Source: Sitta carolinensis (lineage: Eukaryota > Chordata > Aves > Passeriformes > Sittidae). From it: 64,000 nucleotides of DNA. The position numbers and the translations under genes were made by a program. Below the pieces are notes generated by a model. That model was not told the origin of the DNA and did not search any database. It saw nothing but the letters and a program-made list of their open reading frames with translations. The stretch is from assembly GCA_032173965.1 (NCBI GenBank), contig JAVUNC010000004.1, positions 2,742,501-2,806,500 on the forward strand, in the 5' to 3' direction. This document shows positions 26,201-33,075 of this stretch, one piece after another; position 1 is the stretch's first letter; each line of letters opens with the position of its first letter.

Positions 26201-29200
26201 AGATGAATTCTACGCCTGGAGCACGTTTTAAATTTTGATTTCTGAAAGTTCCCCTCCAAAACCCTGCTGTGTGCCCAGAGATGGTCTGGGGGCTCAGGAA
26301 GGACAAGGCTCTGGAGCCAGGCTGGGAGAGCTGGGGGGGTTCCTCTGGAGAAGGGAAGGATGCAGGGAGAGCTCAGAGCCCCTTCCAGGGCTTAATGAGA
26401 CTTACAAAAAAAGAGAATGAACAACTTTTTACATGAGCAGAGTAACAAGACAAGGGGAACAGTTTTAAACTAGAAGAGGGGATATTTAGATTGGATATTA
26501 GGAAGAGATTCTTGGCTGTGAGGGTGGGCAGGCCCTGGCACAGGGTGCCCAGAGAAGCTGTGGCTCCCCTGGATCCCTGGAAGTGTCCAAGGCCAGGTTG
26601 GACAGGGCTTGGATCACCCTGGGATAGTGGAAGGTGCCCCTGCCCATGGCAGGGGGTGGAACAGGATGATGTTTAAGGTCTCTTCCACTCCAAATGAGAC
26701 TATTACTGACACGTCCAATTCAAACAATTAACAAATTCTGAAAAAAATGACACCACAGTTTACACCAAAAATACCTAAAATATTCCATGTGCAAATGCAC
26801 ACTTCCTCAAATCACATCTTTATTTCCCACTGTACACCACAGTTGTTATTTGTACTGTCCACATTCCCTGCAGCCCAGCAAAGAAATTCACAGAGCCTGA
26901 GCTCTTGGGCAAGGGGGCCCTGTCAGAAATGGGAGCACAACTTCTCAGTCACCTCAGAGGCAAAAGTGAAGCTCCTTGTTTCCAACAGCAGGAAAATTTA
27001 AACAAAATTCACACAATCATAGAATATCCTGAGCTGGCAGGGACCCACCAGGATCAGCCAGTCCAGTCCCTGGCCCTGCACAGACACCCCAACAATCCCA
27101 CCCTGTGTATCCCTGGGAGCCTTGGGAATGCCCCCATTCCCTGGGGAGCTGTTCCAGTGCCCGACACCCTCTGGGGGAAGAACCTTTCCCTGATCTCCAT
27201 CCCAAATTCCCCTGGCACAGCTCCAGCCATCCCCTGGGGCTGTCCCTGTCACAGGAAGGATGTCAGAGCTGTCCCTCGGGAGGAGCTGCAGCCCCGGAGA
27301 GCTCTGACCTTTGTCCCCTCCAGCTGAACAAGCCCAGTGCCCTCGGCCACCCCAGACCAGGCCCCACCTCCGAATCCTCCTCTGGAGGTCTCCAAAACCT
27401 GGAGACTGGCACAGGCTGAGCTCAGCTCAGCACTGCCCCACAAAGAGCCCAAACACCAAACCCAGCACAGACACCCGGCCCTGACACATCCCTGGGTGTC
27501 CCCAACACCCACACCATGCCTGCCTGTCCCTGGGTGATCCCCAACCCCACAACCATGCCTGCCTACGTCCCTGGGTGTCCCAACACCCACACCATGCCTG
27601 CCACGCCCCTAGGGTCCCCAACAACCCACACCATGCCTGCCACGTCCCTGGGTGTCCCCAACACCCACACCATGCCTGCCACGTCCCTGGGTGTCCCCAA
27701 CACCCACACCATGCCCGCCACGTCCCTGGGTGTCCCCAACACCCACACCATGCCTGCCACGTCCCTGGTGTCCCCAACACCCACACCATGCCTGCCACGT
27801 CCCTGGGTGTCCCCAACACCACACACCATGCCTGCCACGTCCCTGGGTGTCCCCAACACACACACCATGCCTGCCACGTCCCTGGGTGTCCCCAACACCC
27901 ACACCATGCCTGCCACGTCCCTGGGTGTCCCAACACACACACCCAGCCTGCCACGTCCCTGGGTTTTCCCCAACACCCACACCATGCCTGCCACGTCCCT
28001 GGGTGTCCCCAACACCCAGCTCTGCCACATCCCTGGGTGTCCCCAACACCCAGCCCTGCCACATCCCTGGGTGTCCCCAACACACACACCCAGCTCTGCC
28101 ACATCCCTGGGTGTCCCCAACACCCACACCCGGCCCTGCCACGTCCCTGGGTGTCCCCAACACCCAGCTCTGCCACATCCCTGGGTGTCCCCAACACCCA
28201 CACCCAGCTCTGCCACGTCCCTGGGTGTCCCAAACACCCAGCTCTGCCACGTCCCTGGGTGTCCCCAACACCCAGCTCTGCCACGTCCCTGGGTGTCCCC
28301 AACACCCAGCTCTGCCACGTCCCTGGGTGTCCCCAACACCCAGCTCTGCCACGTCCCTGGGTGTCCCCAACACCCAGCTCTGCCACATCCCTGGGTGTCC
28401 CCAACACCCACACCCAGCCCTGCCACATCCCTGGATGTCCCCAACACCCCCAGACTGGAGGTGTCTCCCCTCAAACATATGGCCAGAGGTGGTCCCGAGC
28501 CACCGACAGGATGAGCTGGCCCTAAAGGTGTCCAAGGGACATTCCAGCTGCTCCTGCCTCACTTGGGACAAGACAGACCCCACAAAGGACCTCCTGCAGC
28601 CCCTTATCCTGCACCAACATCCCCCTGGAACCCCTTCCCGGCCATCCCAGCCTCCAGCTGGAAGATGGATCCCTTTTCCTTAACCCTGGGACCCTCTGGA
28701 TTCCCCTTCCTGCCTTTCCCAGACCCCAGATCTTCCGTTTCTCACCCCCAAGGAACCACTGAAGCCTCTTCTCTGCCTCGGCCCAGTTCTCCCAGCCCCC
28801 AGCCCCCTTTTCCTTGACCCCAGGATCCCCCACGCCCCCATTCCTGCCTTTCTCAGACCCGCACTCCCTCGTTCTTCAACACCCGTGACCTCCAGAGCCC
28901 CTTTTGCCGCCCCGGCCTGGCTCTCCCAGCTCCTGTCCCCAGACCCCGGGACCCTCGGACCCCCATTCTTGCCTTTCCCAGCCCCCAGCTCCTCAACCCC
29001 GGGACCCCCTGAACCCTTTCCTCGGCCTTCCCACTCCGTGATCCGCCCCGTTCCCCTGACTCAGGGAACCCCATTTCCTGAGCCCCTCATCCCACCTCTC
29101 CCAATCCCCTGAGCTCCCCAGCACCCGTTCATCCGGCCCTGGCACCGCCCGCTCCCATCGGCAGGGGCAGCGCGGCGCGGCCCCCTGGGGCAGGGCTGCG

Positions 29201-29305
29201 GGGAGGGTCTGAGGGCGCTCCGGGGCTCCCGTTCCTCCCCATTCCCGGGAAATCCCCGCGCCATTCCCGCCGGGAGCGGCACTCACGCTCCGCCAGCATC
29301 GCCAT
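14190..29305 (-). CDS. PINX1: PINX1, exons 1-6 (3' partial gene): G-patch nucleolar protein, telomerase inhibitor
   Basis: Six minus-strand exons join in frame (19+110+93+79+93+77 nt = 471 nt, 157 codons). The protein opens MAMLAEP-RRKQKW and contains GWSKGKGLG at residues 38-46, DNWIAHQDDFNQLL at 75-88, KRVHYMKF at 122-129 and DLSCIFGRRQ at 142-151. These match the order and spacing of vertebrate PINX1 as I know it. The G-patch covers roughly residues 26-72 across exons 2 and 3. Known role of the family: PINX1 binds TERF1 and the telomerase catalytic subunit, inhibits telomerase, and acts in the nucleolus, including in ribosomal RNA processing. Human PINX1 is about 328 residues in seven exons, so the missing last exon should hold roughly half the protein, including the Lys-rich telomerase-inhibitory C-terminus. 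No candidate for it was found left of 14190. All six exons are intact with no stop or frameshift, so this is a functional gene and not a retrocopy. Introns 1 to 5 are 6422, 1764, 329, 3629 and 2501 bp. Confidence 0.97.
14383..14508 (+). mobile_element. CR1 3' end in PINX1 intron 5
   Basis: AAGGCCAGGCTGGATGGGGC, GGAAGGTGTCCCTGCCATGG, then TTTAAGGTTCCTTCCAACCC and a degraded terminal octamer. It lies only about 120 bp upstream of the exon 6 acceptor on the PINX1 strand. Confidence 0.9.
14761..14794. repeat. 17-bp tandem duplication
   Basis: AGGAGGGCCATTATTCC occurs twice in perfect succession, in PINX1 intron 5. Confidence 0.97.
15086..15119. repeat. AAAC simple repeat
   Basis: AAAAAAACCCAAACCAAAC then four AAAC units. 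Confidence 0.9.
16768..16860 (-). CDS. PINX1: PINX1 exon 5 (basic linker)
   Basis: Acceptor TTTTTTTTAG ending at 16861, donor GTAAGAG from 16767. Encodes residues 101-131 plus one base: ESSVKKQKKTFSLEEKSKSS, then KKRVHYMKFAK. Lys/Arg clusters at 105-109 and 121-123 resemble nuclear or nucleolar targeting patches. HYMKF matches the human protein. Confidence 0.97.
16861..20489 (-). other. PINX1: PINX1 intron 4
   Basis: Apart from one CR1 at 18539-18722 there is no recognisable repeat or exon. Confidence 0.85.
18539..18722 (-). mobile_element. CR1 fragment in PINX1 intron 4
   Basis: TATAGAATGGTTTGTGTGGG, then GTTGCTCCAAGCCCTGTCTA, then TTCTTCCTAAGATTTAATC: the complement of a CR1 3' region with a small internal deletion. 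Confidence 0.9.
20490..20568 (-). CDS. PINX1: PINX1 exon 4
   Basis: Acceptor TTTACAG just above 20568, donor GTAGG from 20489. Encodes residues 75-100 and the first base of codon 101: DNWIAHQDDFNQLLAELNN then CHGQGET. This conserved segment follows the G-patch. The intron separating it from exon 3 is only 329 bp. Confidence 0.97.
20569..20897 (-). other. PINX1: PINX1 intron 3
   Basis: 329 bp, no recognised feature. Confidence 0.95.
20898..20990 (-). CDS. PINX1: PINX1 exon 3 (second half of G-patch)
   Basis: Acceptor CTTAG at 20995-20991, donor GTGAGC from 20897. Encodes residues 44-74, opening GLGAQEQGN and closing LGLGATVNHE. Several conserved G-patch glycines are here (44, 46, 51, 66, 68). 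The exon is exactly 31 codons in phase 0/0, so skipping it would keep the frame but remove half of the G-patch. Confidence 0.97.
20991..22754 (-). other. PINX1: PINX1 intron 2
   Basis: 1764 bp; no repeat family or other exon recognised. Confidence 0.95.
22755..22864 (-). CDS. PINX1: PINX1 exon 2 (start of G-patch)
   Basis: Preceded by a pyrimidine-rich tract and CTGCAG acceptor (22870-22865), followed by a GTAGG donor from 22754. Encodes residues 7-43: the basic RRKQKW segment, a WSVDP motif, AWSNDD, then FGQKMLEKMGWSKGK, the first half of the G-patch with its signature Gly and Trp residues. The phase (1 in, 0 out) joins exon 1 to give Pro7. Length and boundaries agree with residue 43 being the last of this exon in the human protein. 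Confidence 0.97.
24076..24228 (+). mobile_element. CR1 3' end in PINX1 intron 1
   Basis: GGATCCCTGGAAGTGTCCAA, GGCCAGGCTGGATGGGGCTT, then CTTTAAGGCCCCTTCCACCC and GGGATTCTGTGATT. Confidence 0.92.
24486..24945 (+). mobile_element. Solo LTR, ERVL-like, in PINX1 intron 1
   Basis: Starts TGTAAATAAGATAGTAGC and contains GAAGACAAGATGGAAGATC, ATTGGGTAAATTAT and, near the 3' end, AATAAACAACCTGGAGAAC with the poly(A) signal at 24866-24871. This layout resembles passerine ERVL-type LTRs as I know them. The 3' boundary and a target duplication are not clear, so the end is approximate. It lies in antisense orientation to PINX1. Confidence 0.7.
25010..25356 (+). mobile_element. CR1 fragment, one arm of an inverted pair
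   Basis: Contains GGAACAGGCTGCCCAAGGCA, GGCACTTGGGGACATGGGGC and the terminal GATCTTTTCCAGCCTCAGTG. The part at about 25201-25312 is nearly the reverse complement of about 26030-26145. Confidence 0.92.
25971..26150 (-). mobile_element. CR1 fragment, other arm of an inverted pair
   Basis: Starts AATCACAGAACCACTGAGGT and continues with GCAGTGCCAAGGCCACCACT and TGCCCCATGTCCCCAAGTGC, the complement of the copy at 25010-25356. Confidence 0.92.
26300..26703 (+). mobile_element. CR1 fragment with 3' end
   Basis: GGAGCCAGGCTGGGAGAGCT, then GGATATTTAGATTGGATATT and AGGAAGAGATTCTTGGCTGT, then GTGCCCCTGCCCATGGCAGG and GTTTAAGGTCTCTTCCACTC. About 400 bp in the normal order of a CR1 3' region, opposite in orientation to the copy 150 bp to its left. 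Confidence 0.93.
27014..27345 (-). mobile_element. CR1 fragment of a second subfamily
   Basis: AATCATAGAATATCCTGAGC then GGGACCCACCAGGATCAGCC and CAGTCCCTGGCCCTGCACAG. This CR1 type differs from the 'ggtttgggttggaag' type and recurs at 52109. It runs almost to the start of the minisatellite. Confidence 0.88.
27488..28450. repeat. Minisatellite, about 26 units of 39 or 34 bp, in PINX1 intron 1
   Basis: Every unit starts near CCCTGGGTGTCCCCAACACC. In the left half (27488-28010) most continue CACACCATGCCTGCCACGT, giving 39 bp. In the right half most continue CAGCTCTGCCACRT, giving 34 bp, with occasional hybrids carrying an extra CACAC. The minus (transcribed) strand has runs GGG, GGGG and GGG in each unit. 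Long open reading frames of about 300-340 codons in several frames on both strands arise only because of the repetition. They are not genes. Confidence 0.97.
28680..28990. repeat. Degenerate C-rich tandem repeat, about 125-136 bp period
   Basis: The phrase 'gggaccct...gattccccttcctgcctttcccagacccc' recurs in diverged form near 28685, 28821 and 28945. Between copies there are related CCCAGCTCC and CTCTCCCAG phrases. Plus strand is C-rich throughout, continuing the skew of the adjoining minisatellite up to the CpG island. Confidence 0.6.
29287..29305 (-). CDS. PINX1: PINX1 exon 1, coding part
   Basis: Codes MAMLAE plus the first base of Pro7, and ends in a GTGAGT donor (29286-29281). The ATG at 29305-29303 has A at -3 and G at +4, a strong initiation context. 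An in-frame second ATG two codons later (29299-29297) encodes Met3 and could serve as a backup start. The first ATG is chosen because human PINX1 also opens with Met-X-Met-Leu-Ala-Glu. The 5' UTR must lie between 29306 and the edge of the CpG island near 29420. The transcription start cannot be fixed from sequence alone. Confidence 0.93.
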
Positions 29306-29309
29306 CTTG
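29300..29309 (-). promoter_or_regulatory. PINX1: TISU / YY1-type element over the PINX1 start codon
   Basis: Minus strand reads CAAGATGGCG, matching the core of the TISU element (SAASATGGCGGC) and of YY1 sites, with the ATG inside the motif. In known genes this element supports both transcription and cap-proximal initiation on very short 5' leaders. The last two motif bases (AT instead of GC) differ here. Confidence 0.6.
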
Positions 29310-29426
29310 GGGGCCTCCCTGAGTGCGGCGGGGCTTCCGTGACCTCCGGCGCACAAAAAGAGCGCCGCGAGTAGCGCCTGATTAAAACGGGTTTAAAACA
29401 GGCGAGCGCGGCCGCCACCAAAGTGA

Positions 29427-29427
<1 letters not shown>

Positions 29428-29463
<36 letters not shown>

Positions 29464-29471
29464 TTACTTAC

Positions 29472-29514
<43 letters not shown>

Positions 29515-29517
29515 TTA
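29428..29517. repeat. TTAC/TTAT/TTTA tetranucleotide microsatellite
   Basis: About eight TTAC units pass through a short mixed zone into about a dozen TTAT/TTTA units. The array lies directly upstream of the PINX1 CpG island, so its length may vary next to the promoter. Confidence 0.95.
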
Positions 29518-30234
29518 AATAAAGTTTGCAAATTTGCTAACATTCTAATAAATATCCCAAAACGCGTCTCGGTTGTGTGTCGGCTGTTTCCGAGCCGGGT
29601 GTGGTTGGAAATAAGGGGCAGGGGGAATATTCCAGGGAATTTCAGGGGTGGATGTCCCTGGATTTCCCCGAATCTCCCTGTCGTGGATGGAACTGGGAGG
29701 GGGATAAACAGAGGCATCTTCAGAAATATCCCCTTCCTGCCTTTCTGTGAAATGTGTGTGTGTGAAATTATTTTTTTCCTTTTGTCCTTTCTGCCATAAA
29801 TTGTATTTGAGGAGTGAAGCAACCTCTCTGATGAGCTGCTGAATCCAAGCGCTTCTACACAGGAATCTTTTTTTGTAGTTATGTTCTTGAGCCCTTGGTC
29901 CTTCATATTTTCTGGGATTTTTAGCATCTCTTCTGTTTTATTTGAATAACAGCACCCAAAATATGACTGAGTTTGTCAGGCAGCTTCCTCTGGCTCTTCT
30001 CTGCCTACACTGTGGATCTAAGCGCAATATTTTGTTCTTTAATATCCCTTTTGTAGAGGTTTTATATTCTGTCTTCATGGGGATGTGTTAATTCTGTCTT
30101 TTACCCTTTACTGAGCAGTGTTTGTGTCTTTCCACACTGCTGTGCTGCTCTCACTTGTGGCTATTTGGGGTTTCTCCTTCTCTTTTGCAGCTGGAGTCAC
30201 CTGGAAGTGTCACAGGTGTCCTCAATACCTTTGA

Positions 30235-30680
30235 TGCCTTAGGTTTTTAGCTTTTATATTTTTTAGGTTCTGAGCTGTTTTGGTGCGGAGTTTTAGGTTT
30301 CATATTCAGTGCTACTGAGCTCTTTTCTCAAAGCAGACAGACAAAACAATTCCTTCTCTAGTTTGATACCAAGGACAACCCTCAGGCCCTAGAACCAAAA
30401 CAATGGTGAAGTGAGGAGAAAAACAAAGAGGATGGAGCTTCATAACCTGAAGCTATGGTTGGACAATTGATTCTGATATGCTGATGGACCAGAACTTATA
30501 AAAGTGGGAGACCTTGTGGTTGATTGTCCATTTTGTGACCATTTTGGGTTCATCTTGGGTGTGTTCTGGCTGGACACTTGTGCTGCCCAGGTGTGCCCAT
30601 TGAGGCCTTTTAATAAATCCCTCCTTTATCCTTTTGCTCTGTCCAATCTCTGTCCCAGGTCAGACTCCAGAAGGGAGGAT
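30235..30680 (+). mobile_element. Solo LTR upstream of PINX1
   Basis: Contains GAGCTTCATAACCTGAAGCT, a TATA-like CTTATAAAAG near 30497, and CCTTTTAATAAATCCCTCC with the poly(A) signal at 30611-30616, followed by CTCTGTCCCAGGTCA. The order is U3, TATA box, R, poly(A) signal, typical of avian endogenous retrovirus LTRs. Both ends are approximate. Its promoter would read rightward, away from PINX1, about 1.1 kb from exon 1. Confidence 0.6.
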
Positions 30681-30689
30681 GGAGCCCAG

Positions 30690-31282
30690 GATGGGTCAGG
30701 CTGGAAGGGACCACAGAGGGTCACTGGTGCCACTTCCCTGCTCCAGCAGGGCCATCCCAGAGCACAAGGCACAGGATTGTGTCCAGACAGTTCTGGAATA
30801 TCCCAGTGAGGAGACTCCAGACCCTCTCTGGTCTCTGTTCAGTGCTGTGTCACTGCACAGGGAAGTTCCTCCTCCTGTCCAGGTGAACTTGCTGGGATCA
30901 GTCCCTGCCCGTTCCTCTGGTGCCATTGCTGTGCCCTGGAGCAGAGCCTGGGCCCTGCTCTGACCCTCCCTGCTCACAGGCACACACAGGGATGAGCTTC
31001 CCTCTCAGGATCTCCTCTCCAGGCTGAGCAGCCCCAGCTCCCTCAGCCTTTCCTCATCAGGGAGATGCTCCAGTCCCTTCCTCATCTTCATCACCCTGTC
31101 TGGACACACTCCAGGAGCTCCGTGTCCCTCCTGTCCTGAGGAGCCCAGAGCTGGACACAGCACCCCAGATGTGCCCCACAGGGCTGAGCAGAGGGGCAGG
31201 ATCACTCCCTGACCTGCTGGACATGTTCTTCCTGGAGCACCCCAGGATCCCTTTGGCTTTCTTGGCCATCAGGGCACTGCTG
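30690..31282 (-). mobile_element. CR1 fragment
   Basis: GGATGGGTCAGGCTGGAAGG, GAGCACAAGGCACAGGATTG, ATCTCCTCTCCAGGCTGAGC, then GGGCAGGATCACTCCCTGAC and TCCCTTTGGCTTTCTTGGCC: nearly 600 bp in continuous CR1 order. It stops abruptly where the next CR1 begins. Confidence 0.93.
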
Positions 31283-31290
31283 GTCAAGGA

Positions 31291-31660
31291 CACCTTCCAC
31301 TATCCCAGGCTGCTCCAAGCCCCATCCATCCTGGTCTTGGACACTGCCAGGGATCCAGGGGCAGCCGCAGCTTCACTGGGGACCCTGTGCCAGGGCCTGC
31401 CCACCCTCACAGGGAACAATCATTCCCAATATCCCATCCATCCCTGCCCTCTGGCAGTGGGAGGCCATTCCCAGTGTCCTGTCCCTCCATGCCTTGTCCC
31501 CAGTCCCTCTCCAGCTCTCCTGGAGCCTCCCTTCAGGTACTGGGAGGCCACAATTAGGTCAGCCCGAAGCTTCTCTTCTCCAGGGGAGCAAGCTAAATTC
31601 CCTCAGCCTTTCCTCACAGGAGAGGATCAGGACAGATTTCCCTCTGCTCTTTCTCCATCC
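31291..31660 (-). mobile_element. CR1 fragment joined end to end with the previous copy
   Basis: Begins mid-element at ACACCTTCCACTATCCCAGG, then GCCAGGGATCCAGGGGCAGC, CTGTCCCTCCATGCCTTGTC and AAGCTTCTCTTCTCCAGG. It lacks the element terminus normally left of this point, so the two copies are fused or one inserted into the other. Confidence 0.92.
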
Positions 31661-32307
31661 ATCCTCCCATCTGGATGGCAGCTGGGCTACAGATTCCCTG
31701 CCTCAGCCTTTCCCACTGCTTTGCCTCTGTGCCTTTAGATTTATGTTAGAGTCCCCTGTTTCCTTTGGGAACTCTGTGCAAGACAGTTTTTATAAGGTTT
31801 TTTGTCTTTTTTTCCATAGACAAAGCAAACAAACATTTGTGTCTGTTCCTCTCAGAGACCCCTTCTGTCTGTCAGCAAAGTTACATTGATACAGTGGAGC
31901 CTGATCCTGGCAGATCTCTAAATTTATAATTAGCTTGGTGATTTATTTTTAATAGTTCATATTCAGGTGCTATTAAACTGGCTGCTCTGGCTGCCCCACT
32001 TCCTCCTTTAAACAAGGGTATTGAACGGGCTCTTTTATACTTTTCTGAGGCCATATCCCACTGCCAGGAATTCTCACAGGGTTTGTTCTCCTCAGATTTT
32101 GTTGCCAGTTCTCTGCACTTTCAGGTCACATTCATCAGGCTCGACTGATGTGAAAACAAATAAATACTGCCCAGAGCTTCACTATGTGGCAGAGAGAGAT
32201 TTTCCTGTTCAAAAGTTTCACTTAATGCTTTTCTCCAGGAGGAAATCCTTGGAAATCACAATCAACCATAGAACAGCCTTCTTTCTGTTTACATAGAGTC
32301 ACACATA

Positions 32308-32768
32308 TCACAGAATCATGGAATTATTTAGGTTGGAAAAGGTCTCCAGGATCATCGAGTCCAACCTGTGACCAATCCTCACCTTTTCCCCAGCTCAGAG
32401 CACTGAGTGACACATCCAGACCTCCTTGGACACCTGCAGGGATGGGGACTCCAAACCTCCCTGGGCAGCCCCTCCTGATGCCTGGCAGCCTTTCCATGAA
32501 GAAATTCCTCCTGATGTCCAATCTGACCCTTCCCTGGCACAGCTTGTGTCGATTCCCTCTCCTCCTCTCCCTGTTCCCTGGGAGCAGCAGAGCCTGACAC
32601 CCCCTGGCTGTCCCCTCCTGTCAGGAGTTGTGCAGAGCCAGAAGGGCTCCCTGAGCCTCCTTAGCTCCAGGTTGAGCCCCTTCCCAGCTCCCTCAGCCTC
32701 TCCTGGTGCTCCAGCCCCTTCCCCAACTCTGTGTCACCTCATCTGCTTTCCAGTGCTCACAGGTCACT
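32308..32768 (-). mobile_element. CR1 fragment
   Basis: CAGAATCATGGAATTATTTA, GATCATCGAGTCCAACCTGT, CCTGATGTCCAATCTGACCC, then CCTCAGCCTCTCCTGGTGCT, a CR1 3' region in complement. Confidence 0.9.
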
Positions 32769-32784
32769 CACCAGCATCCTCACC

Positions 32785-33075
32785 GAATCACTCAGGTTGT
32801 GAAAAACTTCCAAATCCAACCATTCCCTCAGCACTGCCAAGGCCACCACTGCCCCACATCCACAGGGCATTTTAAACTTTTAAATCTCTCCAGGGATGGG
32901 GACTCCAGCACTGCCCTGGGCAGCCTGTTCCAATGTTTGACCACCCTTTCAGTGAAGATATTTTCCCTTGTATCCAATCTAAAACTCCTCTGGCACAACT
33001 TGAAGCCATTTCCTCTCCTCCTTTCAGGGAGTTGTAGGAAGTCTCCTCCCCTTCCACCACGACCCAGGCATTCTC
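32785..33075 (-). mobile_element. CR1 fragment
   Basis: ATCACTCAGGTTGTGAAAAA, CACTGCCAAGGCCACCACTG, GCCTGTTCCAATGTTTGACC and CTTGTATCCAATCTAAAACT. A second CR1 directly beside the previous one. Confidence 0.9.

Larger units (their letters stand above)
22865..29286 (-). other. PINX1: PINX1 intron 1
   Basis: 6422 bp, the most repeat-loaded intron: one ERVL-like LTR, five CR1 copies, the minisatellite and the degenerate C-rich repeat. 22870-24070 shows nothing recognisable. Confidence 0.93.
29115..29420 (-). promoter_or_regulatory. PINX1: CpG-island promoter of PINX1
   Basis: CpG density and GC content rise sharply here compared with the flanks, with clusters such as GCGCGGCGCGG near 29168 and GCGCCGCGAG near 29360. 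The island covers exon 1 and its 5' flank. No convincing TATA box stands at a useful distance, as expected for a housekeeping, dispersed-start promoter. Upstream it is bounded by a TTAC/TTAT microsatellite, downstream by C-rich intron 1 repeats. The exact start site is not visible. Confidence 0.85.

Noticed and set aside
27427..28683. Six overlapping frames of 300-343 codons with PGCPQHP-type or GVGDTQG-type repeats
   Set aside because: All come from the minisatellite, are open in several frames on both strands, and lie in PINX1 intron 1.
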